A stretch of 36,063 nt of DNA from Candidatus Woesearchaeota archaeon (lineage in GTDB: Archaea; Nanobdellota; Nanobdellia; Woesearchaeales; JAGVYF01), in contig JAHFLT010000014.1 of the NCBI GenBank assembly GCA_023264635.1, positions 1-36,063 on the forward strand. The letters run 5' to 3'. Shown in pieces: positions 34,634 through 36,063 of the stretch. The first letter of the stretch is position 1. Each line of letters opens with the position of its first letter. Below the pieces are notes generated by a model. The model searched no databases. It was not told the DNA's origin and worked only from the letters and a program-made list of their open reading frames with translations. Position numbers and translations under genes: made by a program.

Positions 34634-36063
34634 TCCATCCCCACCTTCCCGCACACATTCTGTGCTCTTCCCTGACTGAGCAGGTCACTTTGGAGATTAC
34701 CAAATTGTTTGAGTTGCGTGAATGTGCTCAGCGCTTGTGGCAATGTCCGTGCCACGGCGCAGATCATGCCATTTGTGCCTAAGTCAGCATAGCGCTGTTC
34801 ACACGCGAACGTGCCAAGGCCAAAAACCATTGAAAGCGGATTTGCAAATATGGTTTTCATGTACGTTGCCATGCGCTTCACAAAATGGGAAAATGGAATT
34901 AAGTCAAATACCTGACCGTAGAAAAAGCGGCATTTGAGATATTCATGCTGATTCACGCAGTATTGCATGGGAATCCCCTGCTGCACCTGATTCTGTAAGC
35001 AATCAACATAAACACATTGCAGTTGTTTGTATTTATGTAGGTTATACAAGACGCCGGGAATGCATCCGGTAGCCATGCTAAGGAAAAGGTTGTCCTTTGG
35101 GTTTTGCGGCCACGCAGTTGCACTGAGATGCGCCTTCTTGCTCCACTCAGGCTCGTTAATGAATTTGTTATACCAGTTTCCCCAGATAGTTTTGTCGCAT
35201 GATAAGTAAAGGCAATATTTGTAGGCGCTTGCGAACATGGTGTTATCTTGTATCCCATTACTAAAGCCACCTCCACCACCTCCTAATGCGCCAAGCATGC
35301 CTCCTGCTGATGCTGAAGAAAAGAGCGAAAGTCCACTGCATATTTGTTCTGCGATGCGGTAGATTTGTTCAAGCGGCTTGAATATTTTCCGTAGTCCATA
35401 GAGATCCCAGTTTTTCGCATCATCTATTTTCTTCTGTAGTAAGTCGTCCAGTGCTCCGGGTGTTGTACTCACAAGAGGCACTTCCAAATGGAGAGTGAGT
35501 TCCTGCGGCTTTGTGAGGCGTTCATTGTTGATGACAGTCATCACTGAAGCAGTGCATGTGGCTTTGATCTTGGCAAGTGCGGCATCTGACGCCATGGGAC
35601 CAACTGTTGTCTGCAGCAACAAACCGTCCTCTGCAGAAAGAATCCTGACAAGGGAAAATCCATTGTTGTCTGTGCAGTCAAGAATTGCTCCGTCAATAAT
35701 CTTCGCATTCTGAGGACCAATAAGCGGTACTCTGAAGTACACGCGCTGCTCAAAAAACAGGGTGTCTTTGTCCATAACGCGTGGCATTGGCATTGGCTTG
35801 CCGTTTACCTGCCAGTAGTTCTTTTTTTCTTTTTCAGCAGCGAGAACATCAACAGTCAGCGTCTTTTCAGCACGATTGCCTCCCAGGTCAGTAAATATAA
35901 GTTTTATCTGTGCACCCTTTATCGGTCCTGGCAGAAGCTTGCCTATGTTGCTCCATAAGCACCGGTGCATATTCTCCTCTTGAGGCACGCATTCAATGGT
36001 GACTGGTTCTTTTATGCCAATAACCTGCTCAACATATGCTTGTCCTCGGATATTTGTGTCATC
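34630..36063 (-). CDS. Large Cys-rich secreted or membrane protein, 5' end outside the window
   Basis: The frame is open through the right edge of the window: 25 further codons lie before the GTG at 35988, with no stop, so that GTG is not the start. Visible are 477 residues. The first part is beta-rich (KLIFTDLGGNRAEKTLTVDVL), like an immunoglobulin or cadherin-type domain. A Gly-rich loop (MLGALGGGGGGFSNG) follows a hydrophobic stretch, and the C-terminal half has many cysteines (CLYLSC, CIPGVL, CVYVDC, CVNQHEYLKC, FACEQRY). The stop overlaps the next gene start by 4 bp (ATGA). A surface structural protein is likely; family unknown. Confidence 0.6.
   Translation of the reverse strand, partial: DDTNIRGQAYVEQVIGIKEPVTIECVPQEENMHRCLWSNIGKLLPGPIKGAQIKLIFTDLGGNRAEKTLTVDVLAAEKEKKNYWQVNGKPMPMPRVMDKDTLFFEQRVYFRVPLIGPQNAKIIDGAILDCTDNNGFSLVRILSAEDGLLLQTTVGPMASDAALAKIKATCTASVMTVINNERLTKPQELTLHLEVPLVSTTPGALDDLLQKKIDDAKNWDLYGLRKIFKPLEQIYRIAEQICSGLSLFSSASAGGMLGALGGGGGGFSNGIQDNTMFASAYKYCLYLSCDKTIWGNWYNKFINEPEWSKKAHLSATAWPQNPKDNLFLSMATGCIPGVLYNLHKYKQLQCVYVDCLQNQVQQGIPMQYCVNQHEYLKCRFFYGQVFDLIPFSHFVKRMATYMKTIFANPLSMVFGLGTFACEQRYADLGTNGMICAVARTLPQALSTFTQLKQFGNLQSDLLSQGRAQNVCGKVGME

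Noticed and set aside
1-36063. CRISPR array, rRNA genes, full transposase
   Set aside because: No regularly spaced repeats, no rRNA sequence and no intact transposase were seen anywhere in the window.

Overview
The window looks like a chromosomal segment of a DPANN-type archaeon, most like the Woesearchaeota/Pacearchaeota group (by gene content only; no phylogeny was run). Archaeal markers are an archaeal-type AlaRS, ATP-dependent DNA ligase, Spt5, ribosomal protein L11, TruD, a METTL5-type rRNA methyltransferase and TATA-box promoters. At least 13 genes have a TATA-like box centred about 26 nt before the start codon, so most transcripts appear leaderless. Genes with a clear Shine-Dalgarno (GAGGTGA type) instead have longer leaders. 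This pattern was used to correct several starts. Bacterial-looking genes are mixed in: a bacterial-type tRNA-guanine transglycosylase, an RsuA/RluB pseudouridine synthase, an S66 L,D-carboxypeptidase and a class II ribonucleotide reductase.

Layout. 0-8.5 kb: mostly minus-strand housekeeping and unknown genes (radical SAM protein with an unusual CX4CX2C motif, METTL5-like enzyme, DnaQ/YprB-type RNase H-fold nuclease, L,D-carboxypeptidase, alaS) plus two tiny plus-strand genes. 8.5-12.4 kb: two surface/membrane proteins and DNA ligase with a zinc-ribbon insertion. 12.4-15.4 kb: nrdJ behind two NrdR-box-like palindromes and a 131-nt stretch with no cytosine on the coding strand. 15.4-18.25 kb: an accessory island with a broken PrgI/VirB4-like conjugation gene, a membrane metallopeptidase, two IS200/IS605-end-like RNA structures, a small integrase-arm-like protein, a low-molecular-weight phosphatase, a winged-helix regulator and a surface-protein fragment. 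18.25-20 kb: a two-domain multicopper oxidase with a His-rich membrane partner, and a tRNA-Arg carrying a 19-nt insertion in its T-arm. 20-25.2 kb: HAD phosphatase, a two-gene queuosine-salvage operon (Qng1 then TGT), purM, truD. 25.2-29.2 kb: tRNA-Lys, a tandem pair of unknown G-rich repeat proteins, RsuA-family enzyme, spt5, an extended L11 and a mini zinc protein. 29.2-36.06 kb: one minus-strand run of overlapping genes (large secreted protein, secreted strand-repeat protein, six-TM protein, membrane-anchored protein, HTH/zinc-ribbon protein, purB) entering from beyond the right edge.

How the parts fit. Qng1 would release queuine from salvaged queuosine nucleotide and TGT would insert it into tRNA wobble position 34, a route not usual in archaea, which use archaeosine. 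purM and purB show at least part of de novo purine synthesis, and NrdJ implies adenosylcobalamin dependence. The surface-protein operon and the carboxypeptidase fit a cell living in contact with other cells, but that is inference. The strongest leads are the queuosine operon, the nrdJ control region, the interrupted tRNA-Arg, the DNA ligase zinc insertion, the L11 tail, and the tandem G-rich repeat pair behind tRNA-Lys.
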